From the NCBI GenBank assembly GCA_029945375.1, contig CM057058.1, positions 1,054,001 to 1,118,000 on the forward strand: a stretch of 64,000 nucleotides of DNA, read 5' to 3'. Positions 43,777 to 55,487 of the stretch are shown one piece after another. Positions within the stretch are counted from its first letter, which is position 1. Each line of letters starts with the position of its first letter. The stretch is from Agaricus subrufescens. Its lineage: Eukaryota > Basidiomycota > Agaricomycetes > Agaricales > Agaricaceae. Both the position numbers and the translations under genes were made by a program. Below the pieces are notes generated by a model that had not been told where the DNA came from, did no database searches, and was given only the letters and a program-made list of their open reading frames with translations.

Positions 43777-44403
43777 ACCCCTACACAGTAGCATCCCCTC
43801 CAGTCGTGCGTCGGGCTTTCTGTGTATCATATGTTGACATTATATGCGCTTTACAGTACTGTCAAGGCTCTGGTTAGCAGATGGATTGCTACCCGCCTAG
43901 TGTGAAGTCTTCCTCTCGCGTGTGCACGTTCTATGATCTCCTGGTACGCATACCCCTTATTGCGGCTCCATTTGTTATTGATTGCATATAGATTCGATGC
44001 GATTTCGGCCCCCTATTCAATCACACATGTCTAGCCAGGGACACACATTCGCTTTCATGCTTGTGTAGAGAAGCTCACTGGCACCAACAGAAGTCGTTAG
44101 CGGGCTTCATACCGACACACGTAGTGGCCCAGGGGGGATGAAGTACTCAACATTTCGTTTTCGCACAAGACACTGAACAATGTTCTACGCACCTCCAGTT
44201 CTAAAATAGCATGGCATTCGGTCATTGCTGCCGGTCCAGATTTGCAATTACGGCCGCTACCATTTGCAATCACAGCCGCTACCATCCGCAGAACTGCCGT
44301 ACTGTTCCAGTGTCCCCTACAAAAACCCACCCAGTCACAGAATTGTCATACTGTTCTGGTATCCCCCTTCAGCTAGAACTCAGAGCATTAGCCTGCGAAG
44401 AAA

Positions 44404-46893
44404 TATGTCCCGTGAGTGAAAGCCATCTTGTCGGTGTTAAGAGGTGCTGATGTGGCCATAGAAACCCAGCTCCTTCAGGAAAAGATCGCGGAAATCGTTG
44501 CACAACTCAGCAAGTATGAGTCCGAAATGGTTGACTTGAAGGACTCTCAACCAGCCCGAGGCTCCGGCGGTAAGTGATCTAATAGCTGTCTTTTGTCATT
44601 ACTGACAAATGTTCGTGCAGCTAAAAAGGCAAAATTGCAAAAGTTAATCCAGGGGGCAAAATGTTGGCTCACCAATGCTGAGAAGAAGCTCAAGGAGGCT
44701 CCTGCCTCTCAACCGGTAAGTTTTTTGTTTCATGGCGTGACGTTCCATGAAACTAATGAGCTATAACAGGCGTCTTTAAATGTCTAGCATTCGCTTGATG
44801 TCAGCGATGTAACTCAACCAGCGGTTAGTCCATGATTTAATCAGGACTTCATATCACTAACATCTGTGTAGGCTGCTAACCAAGTAGATCCGGTGCAAGA
44901 GTTGAACACCGATATGGTAAGGCTATATTATATTCAGAACGGGCTTTGCCTGAAGATAACTACATTCTAGGTGGTTGATAACATTACGGACAATCAAGCA
45001 ACAACTCCCCTGATTATATCTGCTGGAGGTGCCAAAGAACTGAACTTGTCATCCAGTGTTGCCGGGGACAGTATCACGCCGGCAGTCGATCCCTTACCAA
45101 TCAGTCCCACGCCCTCTACGGACAATCAAGCAACGACTCCCCTGAATATATCTGCTGGAGGTGCCGAAGAACTGTTGTCATCCAGTGTCACCGGGGGCAG
45201 TATCACGCCAGTTGTTGATCCCTTACCGATCTGTCCCACGCCCTCTTCACCCCCTGAAGCCCTCAACGCATCACCTGAGGATGCGATGATTGTGATTGCT
45301 TCTGGAGCTGCTATCGGTCCACCTGGAGCACTTAAACCAGACATACTCACCTCAGGCATTGCAGCTCCCTCTGATCCAGAGGTTGTCCAAGCTTTGGTTT
45401 CTGAAAATCACTCAACCTCGTTCAAACGTGTCGACCGAAGTGAAAGTGAGAGTGAGGACAAAGAGATGGATCTGACCTTGATTACTATTGAGGATAGTAA
45501 GTTGCATTTTTCTCCCCCGTGTTACACTTGCTGACTTTAAATCAGAAGCAGAATTACAGCAACATTTATTCAAAGGAAGATTTGTCAAAGGCGCCCGGCC
45601 CGTTAAAAGTTTGTTTCAATTTTTATTAAATGTAAATAATGCTAAATTTACCGATACTCAGAACCGAGATATGTTGAGGTTTCCAACAATGATGAGCTTG
45701 GCGGTGACCCTGGCATTTTCGATGATGAGGCCGAGGAGACTGGAGTGACTAAGCCAACAGGGGCGACCCAACCCACTCAACAACCTGGCAACATCAATCC
45801 CACGGTTGAGCCAGAATCTGTACCACCGCATCGTCAAGGAACCCAATCTAGAGGAAGGAAAGGTAAGGGTCGAGAGGGAGATACCAAGGCTCAGAGAAAG
45901 AAGGAGTCTCAGGGCAAAGTTGCAGAGAAAGGACTCCAAAGTGGGGGATGTCAAATGATAGTGCCCAAAGACGGTAATAGTGCAAGCGAGAACACTGAAG
46001 ATGAGAACGAGAAAGGAGGTGCGCTCATAGATGTGAATGTGTCAATGAACGTGCGCACAACTAACATTTATTTATAGATTACCAAGCGTCTCAGTTTTCT
46101 GTTGCCAAGGCCACTTGCCTCAACAATGATTTGTCGAAGAGGCGCGAGCGATGGGCTAATCCAGGTTAGCGTTATCAATTTCAAAGTGTATTGTTTACTC
46201 ATATCAAGTTTAGAAGCTCACTGAGCATGGGCTAAAGCTTGGCTGGACGCAAAAGGCTCAGATACACACCCACCGCCACCCCCCGGTATTGAACTCATAT
46301 GATACGATCCTGATTACCTACCAGACGTTGCCACCATGGATTACGACCTCGCCATCGAGTTGCTGAAGAATCATAGCAACAACTACTTGTGCATTGCACA
46401 TGTCATGCTGAACCGAAAACTTGTATCCCATGTCGACAATCTCAAAGGGCCGGTCAAAATAAGGGGGACCCGGCTACCCCGAAATCAGAACCCAAATGTC
46501 AAATCGGAGATACCCCGCCCTCCTGGTCACTTTCATTGTGGCTGCCACGAAAAAGTTGCTGTAGCTGGATTTGTCATGTGGAAGACGTGGAAGGCAAAAT
46601 GTAAGATTGAGGGAAAGCTGGTTGTAGAGAGTCTCCACCAACATAAGGCTTTCAGCCCTCGCGAGGTTCTATTCATTCTCCAGTTTATGAAATCCAAATT
46701 TGGTTATATGGTGGAGGACATGTTTACAGGGTCATTTGATGAGGAGGAGGAGTTGAGAAATGAGGCTGCCGTGATGAAGAAGACCTCTAAGTTTACTGCC
46801 CATAGTCATTTTAACATGATAGGACAAACCTTTTCGTTGGATGAGGATCCCCTGGAATTTGAGGAGGAAGATATGGATATGGAGTGGATTTGA
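44404..46893 (+). CDS. Element gene 3 (B): unknown family with FHCGCHEK motif, one in-frame TGA
   Basis: ATGTCC at 44404 splices (GTGAGT donor, CATAG acceptor at about 44461) into QTQLLQEKIAEIVAQLSKYE, a probable helix/coiled coil. KKAKLQKLIQGAKCWL follows; it parallels the A copy. A Ser/Pro-rich repeat section holds two ~150-bp direct copies (ITDNQATTPLIISAGGA / STDNQATTPLNISAGGA, 44981-45240). Then KRVDRSESESEDKEMD and a Lys-rich region lead into the conserved C-terminal domain (46200-46893): NYLCIAHVMLNRKLVSHV, PRPPGHFHCGCHEKVA, FSPREVLFILQFM, EDMFTGSFDEEE and MEWI. A TGA at 46300-46302 falls where A reads His (LIHYD). This either inactivates B's copy, is recoded, or is spliced out. A and B domain sequences are clearly homologous but well diverged. 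Confidence 0.68.
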
Positions 46894-47079
46894 GAGTAAG
46901 TCTTTGCTTTTGAGTGTGACGATTTACGCTAATAGTTGTCCATTCATTTGTCTTTTGTATAGCATATGGAGCTTAGCACATAAAATACTATTTCAATGTA
47001 GTCCGTTTTATGAATATAGTAATGCGTGGATTGTCTTGCGAACGCTATTCAGTAACTTGTAATTAGATATTTCTTTTAC

Positions 47080-48175
47080 TGAGGGAGTACGATGGTACTC
47101 TGCACCATAGGGGACAAAAGTACGACAGTACTTTCATCATAGGCTGGCAGCAGGGTACTGTGATACTCCGTCTGTGGGGGAGTATTACTGTACTCCTGCT
47201 GCCCTTCTGGTTGCAGTACCTCCGTACTTGGCACAATTGAGTGTCAAAGTACAGGAATACTGTCATTGTAATTGATCAGAATGTGCTATAATATCCTGTC
47301 TCTCCTGAAACGTGAGTATCAAGATACTCCTTCAGCCCTGATAGACAGCAGTACAACAATACTCCACCCAAGGCTATTAGAATATTGTGGTATTTCTGGT
47401 GGCAGAGTACAATGATACTCCTTCTCTGCGGAGGGGGAGGAGTATCATAGTACTCCTCTAGCCTTCCTATCGACAGTAATTTGGTACTATGCACCATTGC
47501 AGTGTCAGTACAATAATACTGTTGTATTGCGCAGTATCATGCTACTCCTTCTCTTTAGAGGGGCAAAGTATCACAATACTTGCCTCGATTAAGCGATGCA
47601 GTACCATGGTACTCTTTGTCCACAGAGGCTGGGGTATTGTGGTACTCATTCACCACGCTATGTCATTGCGGTATGACAGTACTTGGCACCAAGGGATGCC
47701 AGAGTATGAGGATACTCTCGTCACAACAGAGTATCTTGCTACTCCCACTCTGCACAGGTAGGGAGTATCATAGTACCCCGCTATTCCTAAAGACAGTACG
47801 GATGTACTTTGCACCATTATAGGGGAGAGTATGATCATTCTGTCATTGATCCTTGACAGTATTACATTACTTCCGACAAGGGGAGTATCACAATACTTCC
47901 GATAAGGGGGGGTATCACAATACTTCCAATAAGGGGGAGTATCACAATACTTCCGATAAGGGGGAGTATCACAATACTCCTTCAGCTATGGGCCCCAGAG
48001 TTCAGAAATACTATCACATTCGACTATACAGTACGATGGTACTCAATGCCTTGAGATATGATGCGAGTATCACAATACTCCTTGAGCTATGGGCCCCAGC
48101 ATTCAGAAATACTATCACACACGACTATACAGTACAATGGTACTCAGTGCCTTGAGATATGATGCTGACCGTATA
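47080..48175. repeat. Right subterminal array of the AGTA-N6-TACT palindrome, element B
   Basis: Many copies (AGTACGATGGTACT, AGTATCATAGTACT, AGTACCATGGTACT). At 47868-47985 a 30-bp unit (TTCCGATAAGGGGGAGTATC type) repeats four to five times. At 47985-48165 a ~98-bp unit with AGCTATGGGCCCCAG repeats twice. Confidence 0.85.
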
Positions 48176-48204
48176 CCATATCGGGACTTGACAATCAACC
48201 GGTC

Positions 48205-48273
48205 GTGTGCACTCAAAACAACAGGGCGTGTGAGTTTCAGACGTTATATCACCATCACCTACACGGTCACCTG
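48205..48273 (-). repeat. Right terminal inverted repeat of element B
   Basis: Reads inward, on the minus strand, CAGGTGACCGTGTAGGTGATG then ATAACG and GAAACTCACACGCCC. It contains the GTGTAGGTGATG block shared with A's left end but absent at the A/B junction. Confidence 0.82.
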
Positions 48274-48289
48274 CCCCCGTGGGTGAATC

Positions 48290-49130
48290 ATTAACAGTGA
48301 GAAAGAAAAAAAACAAGCATTAAACAAACATGCGACTTTCAAAAAATCGTTTTCATTTGTTGCCTAGAAACTCTAGGGTTATCCTATTGAGAATCTGGGG
48401 ATGCTTGGACCTCATTGTGAACTTGGATATACTTCCCGATTTTCCCTACTGGTCATTGATTGGAGACCGCTAAGTCTCCTTTCAGTCCCAATTCCGGGTG
48501 TACATACATGTTGCTGCTCTTGGTACTATGTCTGACAATAGGCAGGAACGACGATGAGCAGGCAATGAAACAGTGATCTTGACTTACACAAGTTTGGTAA
48601 GGGCACGATGTGCACGAATAGTAGAGTAGTCACTATATGTATACAACGTGTAATAAGAATATACTCTCACCGATGTTCAAGCCGCTGTTGCCGAAAAATT
48701 ATGGCTTTGAAGAATGCACCCTAAATCCGAGGTTCTTGTGGCAGTAATCTCTTGTACAAACGAAATATCAGTGTCACCGACGCTGAAAAGAGAAATGAAG
48801 AACAAAAATTCATGCTCTTGGTCCAACCGTTGCGAACATGCAGTGAGTGAATAAGATAGACACTACGGTAAAAAAGATTGTTGCGCTTTAGTTGACTTGG
48901 GGGCAGAGAAAGACACGTGAGAGGCAAAGCTGCTGAAGGTGCGGACCAAGCGTCACCTTGATAGCAATGTGACGATGGAATGATAATTTAGGTATTTGCG
49001 GGGGGGTGGCTGGCAATGACCTGTCGTGATGCAGAAGAAACTACCAAACCTTCTGTCCAATTTACAGAAAGAATAAATAAGATCAAATTTCGTCCCCGGA
49101 CTTCTCAACGCTTTAAAGCGTACACTCTAC
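48290..49130. other. Flank between element B and the NACHT cluster
   Basis: No gene or repeat that I can support. It is probably the original host sequence beside the insertion. Confidence 0.4.
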
Positions 49131-49480
49131 TGCTCTGAAGTTGTTCACCCTGTCTAATTTCAATGTATAATGGGTCCAGAACCAATAACTCCGCTCTGAC
49201 ACACCATCCTCCAGATCGGCAATGAACTTTTACACAGGACTCTCCCGCTGAAGCGGTCATAATTATGACAGAATGACCCGGATATCTGCTAATCCAACTC
49301 TCTACTTGATAGTTGAACCATTGAAAGTAGAAAGTAGAATCGCGCGGATCAATGGCAGTCGTCCAATTCTGTATTTTCCCTGATTCCCATTAGCCCACTC
49401 GTTCATGCTGTTGTAGAGACGGCAGATCGGCTGCGCTTGACGCAGTCGATCAACCACTCTCAATTCTCCCACGATGCTCC
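49130..49480 (-). pseudogene. Relic of a NACHT-gene 3' exon
   Basis: The minus strand is recognisably similar to the last exon of the three NACHT genes (compare 50209-50520): tgaacgagtgggc near 49410, then NWTTAI, SWISRYPG and a stretch matching the VDPEDGVSEWTY region. Frameshifts and stops are present, and the rest of the gene is gone. Confidence 0.65.
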
Positions 49481-49499
49481 TTGACCACCAACGTCCTCC

Positions 49500-50200
49500 A
49501 CCAAGCCACGCAAGCCTGGACCGACCTGGAATCAGCAGCCGCCACTCAAGCCTGGACCGACCCGGAGTCAGCAGCCACTCACCATATGACGTGTCTCCGG
49601 CGGCACGGCTCCCACTGGACTTGGAGATGGCTAGGGTGTACGCATAGACAGAACAATGCACGACCATGCGTGCAGTAGTGCGCTCCCCTTCCTTTTTTTT
49701 TCTTTAATCACGCTCACACTCGTTGAACCGCATAGACATTTTCTTTACAATATATAAACCCCCCCTTGTTGTAGCTAGACGCTATCGAATTACCAGCTCG
49801 TTTCTTCCCCCTCGAATTCGGTCAAAACTAAGCTCTCTATTGCTCTCACTGCCTCATCGTCTCAGCCCTCTCTCTCTATCACTGTCTCGTCTTCTCACTG
49901 TCTTTCTCTCTCTGTTTCTACGTGTCACCCTGCCCTTTTGGTTTGCTATCGGTTTTGAAGCCTCGTGACTGTTTCACCAGTCGCATTGTTAGAAGAACTT
50001 ATCCCTCTTCACTGTACAGCACAAAGTCCATGTGCGCGCAGATAAAAGCGAATATCGGACTCACTTTACAAAACGAATGCCATGGGTTAGGTAGATTCGT
50101 CGTTGAAACACTGGGCCCTTGAACGCTTGACGTCAAAGATGTAGAGACATGGAAAATATCCGTAAATTCGTAACTCAGAGATACTAATACCAAAATTTGC
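49500..50200. other. Stretch with promoter-like features but no gene
   Basis: A TATA box (tatataaacc at about 49750) followed by a long pyrimidine-rich tract (49840-49925) resembles a fungal promoter and transcription start, but no supported coding sequence follows. A short duplication (CAAGCCTGGACCGACC) lies near 49515-49560. Confidence 0.35.
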
Positions 50201-50208
50201 AACGTGAC

Positions 50209-53189
50209 CTACTCGGGCGAAAAACAATATGGTATGGAGTGCTCCCTAAGCTCCTTACGCATGCCAGCACTCCCTTGCCAAAGCCAGAGCCAATAGGTCC
50301 ACTCCGATACACCATCCTCCGGATCAACAAGCCGAACTTCAACACAGCTGAAGTCTGCTGAAGTGAGCATAATTGGGGTAGTACGATCCGGATGACGGCT
50401 AATCCAACTCTTGAATTGGCGTTTAAGCCTTTCAAGGCAGGAATGACAGTTAGTTTTCTTAAAGACCGTTGTCCAACTGTGCTCGTTTCCTTGGTCCCAT
50501 TCGCCCACCCGTTCATGCTGTACAGCAAAACTTCAACGGATACACCTAAACAGAAATATTTCACTGACCTCGCAAGATGAATTCCATGGGTCAGGTAGAG
50601 TCATCGTTGTCACGGGACGATGGAACTGGACCTTAAGTGGAACATCCTCATCGATTTCATTGATAGGAATTGCCCGGGTAGGTATTTGCTTGAGTATGCT
50701 GCACATCATAAATTGATGACACCGAGATTTATCCTGATGCATAATTTTAGTCACACAGATATGAAAGAACCAGATTCTGTGGCACTCACAAACACAAATT
50801 CGCAAAACTCATGATATGGAAATTTGGACTCCAAATAATTGTCAAATTGAGTGGTCAGGAGCCGAACGCAGAACTCGGTCTGGAACACCGGATCTCCTCG
50901 TCTCATCCCGGCCGCAACCTCTCCCACAGCCAGCTTATACATAGCTAACCGTGTTTTATCATCATCCCAGTTATCTCCTTCATTAACCTGCCAAGTAATC
51001 GAAATCTGGCCACCAGTACCGCCAGTGCGAGCCAGTGTGCCATAATTGAACCAATAGTCGCGATCACCGAAATCGACACCACCAGGAGCTTCATTTATTA
51101 CCCTAAATGCACATTGGGTCTTGATTTTCTGCGCTTCAAGCACGATATCAGGCGAAAATCCGGATCGGTGTAGGTAGTCAATGAATGATTTATGGAATGG
51201 TTTGAGCGCTTTGAGATGGGCTTCATGGCGTTGGGGCAAATTTAAAACAGACCGGAGGCGATTGAGAGCAGCATATGCTTCATCGGCAGTCATACCTAAC
51301 CAATTGCACAGGACAATCAAGTTCCCTTCATCTTGAGATGCATCGGAAGCAAAATCCCAACCCGATGCCAGTAACAACAAGAGTTTTCGGACATTTATCA
51401 ACACTCTGGGAGGGATATTCGACAGAATTCGGGTATACAACGCATCAAGTAAAACCATCGGATGCTGATCCTGTGGTACATCGTGTAGAGGAAGTTCATC
51501 AATGACATTCAGGACGTCAGAGAGCTGCGTTACCGGGTCTCCAACATTTGGATCTCCGATATATCTGATGGCAGTAGCCGCATATGCGAATAGCCCGCCC
51601 GCAGCACGCGCCAATTTCCACAGATGTTGTTCATCAGGCCATTGAGGACCGAGAAAGTCAAATGTCCTCCTCATCTTTGTCAACTCGTCGCGAAGATATG
51701 ATTCAACGTCTGCCCGAGCCTTGTCCGAATCCACGGCAATTTCCTCCTTCTCATATGCCGGTGCTACTTCGGGTCTAGAAAAGAAAGAAGTGATGTGGGT
51801 TTCGGGGCGGCTAGCGATGAGCCATGCGACGGGTGAGGAAGGGTGTGAGATGCAGAACGTAGAGATAAGTTCGAGGAGCTCGACTTGGATATGGGTTTGT
51901 TTGCACTCATCGAGTCCATCGATGATGATTAGCACCCGCCCAGCAGAGTTCAGGGCGTGGTTGTGGATGAAGGGATCAACAATGAATTTTTGGAATTGAC
52001 GAGGTATCGACGATTCCAGGAGAGATGGTTCATGTGTAATTATGTCCTCGATGACATTACGATAAACCTTAGATTTCGCGGCAAGCTGATAGGAAAATGT
52101 GATAATGGCCTTGGTTCCATCATCACGTCCGTTGATAGAAAAGAAGACCGACGCATTGGAGGCCACTTTAAGTTGGGGAGAGTCGGCTACGCTTTGCATG
52201 ATGGCGGATTTGCCTACACCAGCTGAGCCGACTATCCAGCGCATCTTTTGCTTGTCACTGCAGTGGGCAATGAAATGGAGGCATCGTTTGAGGATATCCA
52301 AACGTGTGCCAGGGTGACAACGCGGTGGTGGATAGCGATCGGAGGAATCAGATGCTGCTCCTCGAATCGTCCTCTCCAGAAGGTCCCTCATGACTGCAAG
52401 TGTAGTGATCAGTAGTGGTAGCGAAAGAGGCGGGCCGCTTACAATTTGTCGGCGTGATGAGATTGTTTGTGACTAAGTATGTCGCATGGTGTTCAGCTCC
52501 TGACACATATTGGCGAACTGGACATCTCTCACCATTGCTCTCAATGAAGGTTGTTCCCACCATGGTAAAGTCATGCGCGTCTTTGAAATTTTCTTGCACC
52601 ATGGACTGTGGCAGCGTTGAACTCTCTCCTGGCATCGTCTTTGAATGCCTCAGCGTCTCGGCTCACAGGCATGATTATTAACAACACTCACGCGCTGGTG
52701 TTCCAAACCAAAAGATTGCTGCGGCACCACCACACGCGAACACGAAGGATCTATGGATTGAGTTGAGTCTTGGGAATCAGGAAGATGGGGGGGATGAGCG
52801 GGCGCATGCGCGATCGAGTCCTGGGGAGTAGGCTGGGACGCAGATTCCGGCCCAACAACGTTGATTGGCTCTAGAACCTGCGAGAGCGGACCACTGCAAT
52901 TTCCTGTTGACCTGTCATCACGACCGCGACCTAGAAAAATTGGAGGATTTGTTAGATCACTTGAGAGTAGCGGACGAGAGGTGCTAGTGGCATGGACGGG
53001 CTGCTCCGGGGCGCCACGTAGAGAGGGAGGACGAGAGGACAAGGCAGGAGACGGGCTAGGATGTAGAGAACGGGATAAGGCTTCGTTATCACCAGGGCCA
53101 GCTGGAGGCGGGTGTGGTGAACGAGAGTGCTGTGAGCGGCGAAAAGGCAAGAGCTGACGGAGGGGGAGACAGAAGGCGGGCATGGCCAA
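50209..53189 (-). CDS. NACHT-domain STAND NTPase 1
   Basis: Start MAMPAF at 53189; exon 1 to 52693 is a Pro/Ser-rich, probably disordered head. Small exons near 52640-52540 give FKDAHDFTMVGTTFIESN, a stretch commonly found before NACHT domains in mushroom NLR-like proteins. The large exon 52395-50788 begins MRDLLERTIRGAASDSSDRYPP, then CHPGTR. Within it are the P-loop GSAGVGKSA (residues 55-63 from that Met), Walker B VLIIIDGLDEC (153-163) and ASRPETH (sensor Arg). Further exons (50739-50580, then about 50520-50209) add DKSRCHQFMMC and a conserved C-terminal module (SWTTVF, CHSCLERL, SWISRHPD, VDPEDGVSEWTY) before the stop. No WD40, ankyrin or TPR repeats are visible. Family knowledge: NTP-driven oligomerising switch, often in fungal self/non-self recognition or stress signalling; the trigger here is unknown. 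Confidence 0.88.
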
Positions 53190-53236
53190 TGCGGGGGGCT
53201 AGCAAGGAGCATCCACTGCTCGACGCATCCACATAA

Positions 53237-55280
53237 GTGCAACGTGCCTTCGTCGAAGGACTAGTGCCCGCGTCTTTCCCACACGGCCGGTGTGTCGGGT
53301 GGTGGGCAATCGGGCGCGCCAATCTACAAACTTTCAAGGCATCAAACTCGCCAACGTCTCCACCCCATGACCTTATCGCAAACTTGACATCACCAGCTCA
53401 ATTGGCATCTCTCCCTACTCATGACCGGTCCTCCGTTCCATCAGACGCTCCTCCCTCCTCCAAATCCCTCACCATCCCTATTTCCCTTGACCCACTCTAT
53501 GCTTCATCGACCACCACTAATGATGCCTTGGGTTCTATAGTTAAAACGAAAAGAAGATCGACTCTGGCGAAGTATCAGAGAACTGGACAGACTCCGATAG
53601 CAACATCCCGTACAACGCTAGATCCTGCCACTCCGATCTCATGCAGCACATCACTTTCCCTCCATTACTGTTGCCTGCAAAGTAAATTTGTCCTGTTTAG
53701 GAAGTTAGACGCGTTCTGAAAGGGCATTGTGTTGGTAGATTGTGATCTGCAAAGTCGGATGTTCTTCCACATTATGTTTCTTCACCTTGCGAGTAGCAGT
53801 GCCATGTGCTCGTGTAGTCACTTAAACAGGTCTGCAAGCGGTGTGACGAGCACGACCAGTAGAGTAATAGTAAGAATAGGCCTCTAACGCGAAAGAGGCA
53901 CTCCTCACCATCGTACATACTTGGGTGGGGGGGCTTCTGCCACTGGAGAATCCGGAGCGTGGCAGCCGAATGAGGGGGTAGGTGCCTATCTCGGTGGTCG
54001 CCTGACTTTGCTGCAAGCGTATCACAGGTCGATAGGACTTGTGGAGGTTGTTGAATAATTCGCATCGAGTTGGTGGCTGTGAAACGGATCGACAATGACA
54101 TGCAAGTTATTTATAGCCTTGTCATCGTTCAGCCTCCCAAGTGTTATCACTCCTGTTCATCAACCTCCTCGAGTTGCTCTACATCCAGCATCCACGATGC
54201 CATTCCGTTTACTATATATTGAATCGCTTCATTAGAGAACTCGAGCCTGTGATTGACCCCTCCCAGCATCACCAAACAGGTCAGCGAAGACACCATTCAC
54301 TGGCACCTGCAGCGCCCTCTCCTATCTTCTCCTCAGCCTCATTCGACAGGCCTGACCAGAAAAAAATCTTATGTTCATTACGGTACGCTCCGGTGACAAC
54401 TTTTTTTGGATCAGAGCGGCCAGCTACACTGACTACGTCATCAAGTCGCACAACTTGCGTTAATGATGGATTGAGCATGTCCGGTACATCACTGTCATGT
54501 AGTGTTAGTATGGTTTTCTTATTCATGTGTTCAACGGAATTACTGTATTCAACTCGACAAAGCCAGCGGCTGCAAGCCTTTCAAGCCGCAGGATGAACTC
54601 AATGAGATACGATAGATGTACCACCGCTTTAGTGGAATGACAACCTTGTCGCAATACACTTGAAATCCCGCCCCCTGTATGGTGTATGCGCTTTAATATG
54701 CCGTGGATCAAGCGTTCCTGGCATTGAGGCCGGACCTGACCACCCGGAACAAACGAGAATCATACGACGTGTCATGTAAAAAACACTGTCCCACTTTTCG
54801 AGATGAAGACAGCGTTTACTCTAGAACGCATGATCGCAGTGCACCATCCCTCATACAACTTTACTAATACTACACACGTCCAGTAACATTCTGCTATTCA
54901 TCAAGATACAGTCGATTATCACATGCGCATATACAACCACCTGGCTACCACAACTTCTGTCCCTTCAAGTTATACCCTCCATGATCACGGAGATTAGACA
55001 CCCTTGCAATATCTATAAGTACACCATGAAGGAACCGGTCAATATTGCTCTAAGAAATTACTCTTCTCGTAAACTGATGGGACCTCGAGCCCCACAAACA
55101 GGAGGGTAGTGTGTGGCTTGGGTGGCTGCGAATGAGTCATACAATACATGAGGAGATACGTGTCACAATGCCAAAGCTAGAGGTAAACTACGAAGTTTGG
55201 GATGGTTAAAGCAGTCACTAAATGCATCAAGGCTAGAATAATGGACAATCCGCGCTACCGTGAAATCGAACCAAACCTGT
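53237..55280. other. Intergenic part of the NACHT repeat unit
   Basis: No supported gene. 53320-53560 is similar to 59300-59520, and 54520-54870 to 59620-59970 (TCAACAGAACCACTGTATTTAACTCGACA type; CATCCCTCATACAACTTTAC). The NACHT unit was thus duplicated together with its upstream flank. The frame at 53237-53719 lies in this duplicated flank and is not preserved in the other copy. Confidence 0.6.
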
Positions 55281-55298
55281 GGAAGAACCTAATTGTCA

Positions 55299-55487
55299 TT
55301 AACAGCCGAAAGACTGACAAACCACTTTGATAACGCGGTGATACATGTCAATCAAACCAGTAGGAAGCGGAATGGCAGCTTGAGTTGTGTCATCTTTGTT
55401 GATCGAAAAGTAGACGAACCCCGGCAAGGTATCAGAGAACTTCAGAGACACCAAAGGCAGCATCCTGCGCAATAGCTGATGAGCCAT
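55299..55487 (-). pseudogene. Possible NACHT gene remnant
   Basis: The minus strand reads GFVYFSINKDDTTQAAI, resembling SVFFSINGRDDGTKAII of the neighbouring NACHT genes, followed by MYHRVIKVV in the place of VYCRIIED. The P-loop and everything downstream are missing. Short and weak. Confidence 0.35.

Larger units (their letters stand above)
41906..44390. other. Spacer of element B between captured fragments and gene 3
   Basis: No recognised gene. It contains the conserved hairpin (42266-42316), a direct repeat (42753-42930), a segment at 43415-43500 shared with A (TGCCCGAGGCTGACTC, CCGCGGGCGCTCGGCA), and a TATA-bearing promoter-like region (gatatataagg, 43740) with an AGTA-N6-TACT palindrome. 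Confidence 0.5.
35434..48273. mobile_element. Giant KDZ DNA transposon, element B (12.8 kb)
   Basis: Ends CAGGGGACAGTGG (35434) and, inverted, CAGGTGACCGTGTAGG (48273). The subterminal inverted match continues with GAAACTCACATGCCC / GAAACTCACACGCCC. It has the same plan as A: arrays, leftward transposase, divergent gene 2, hairpin spacer, gene 3. The transposase reads through without stops. Captured host gene fragments lie after gene 2. Confidence 0.82.

Noticed and set aside
30993..46893. TET/JBP-type oxygenase as KDZ cargo
   Set aside because: I looked for the HxD...H iron-binding pattern in gene 3 and gene 2 products and did not see it.
50851..52681. Plus-strand frames opposite NACHT copy 1 (and equivalents in copies 2 and 3)
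   Set aside because: They are antisense shadows of the strongly supported NACHT exons.
53237..53719. Plus-strand frame of 160 codons
   Set aside because: It lies in duplicated flank of the NACHT unit, overlaps the promoter side of copy 1, and the frame is not kept in the second copy.
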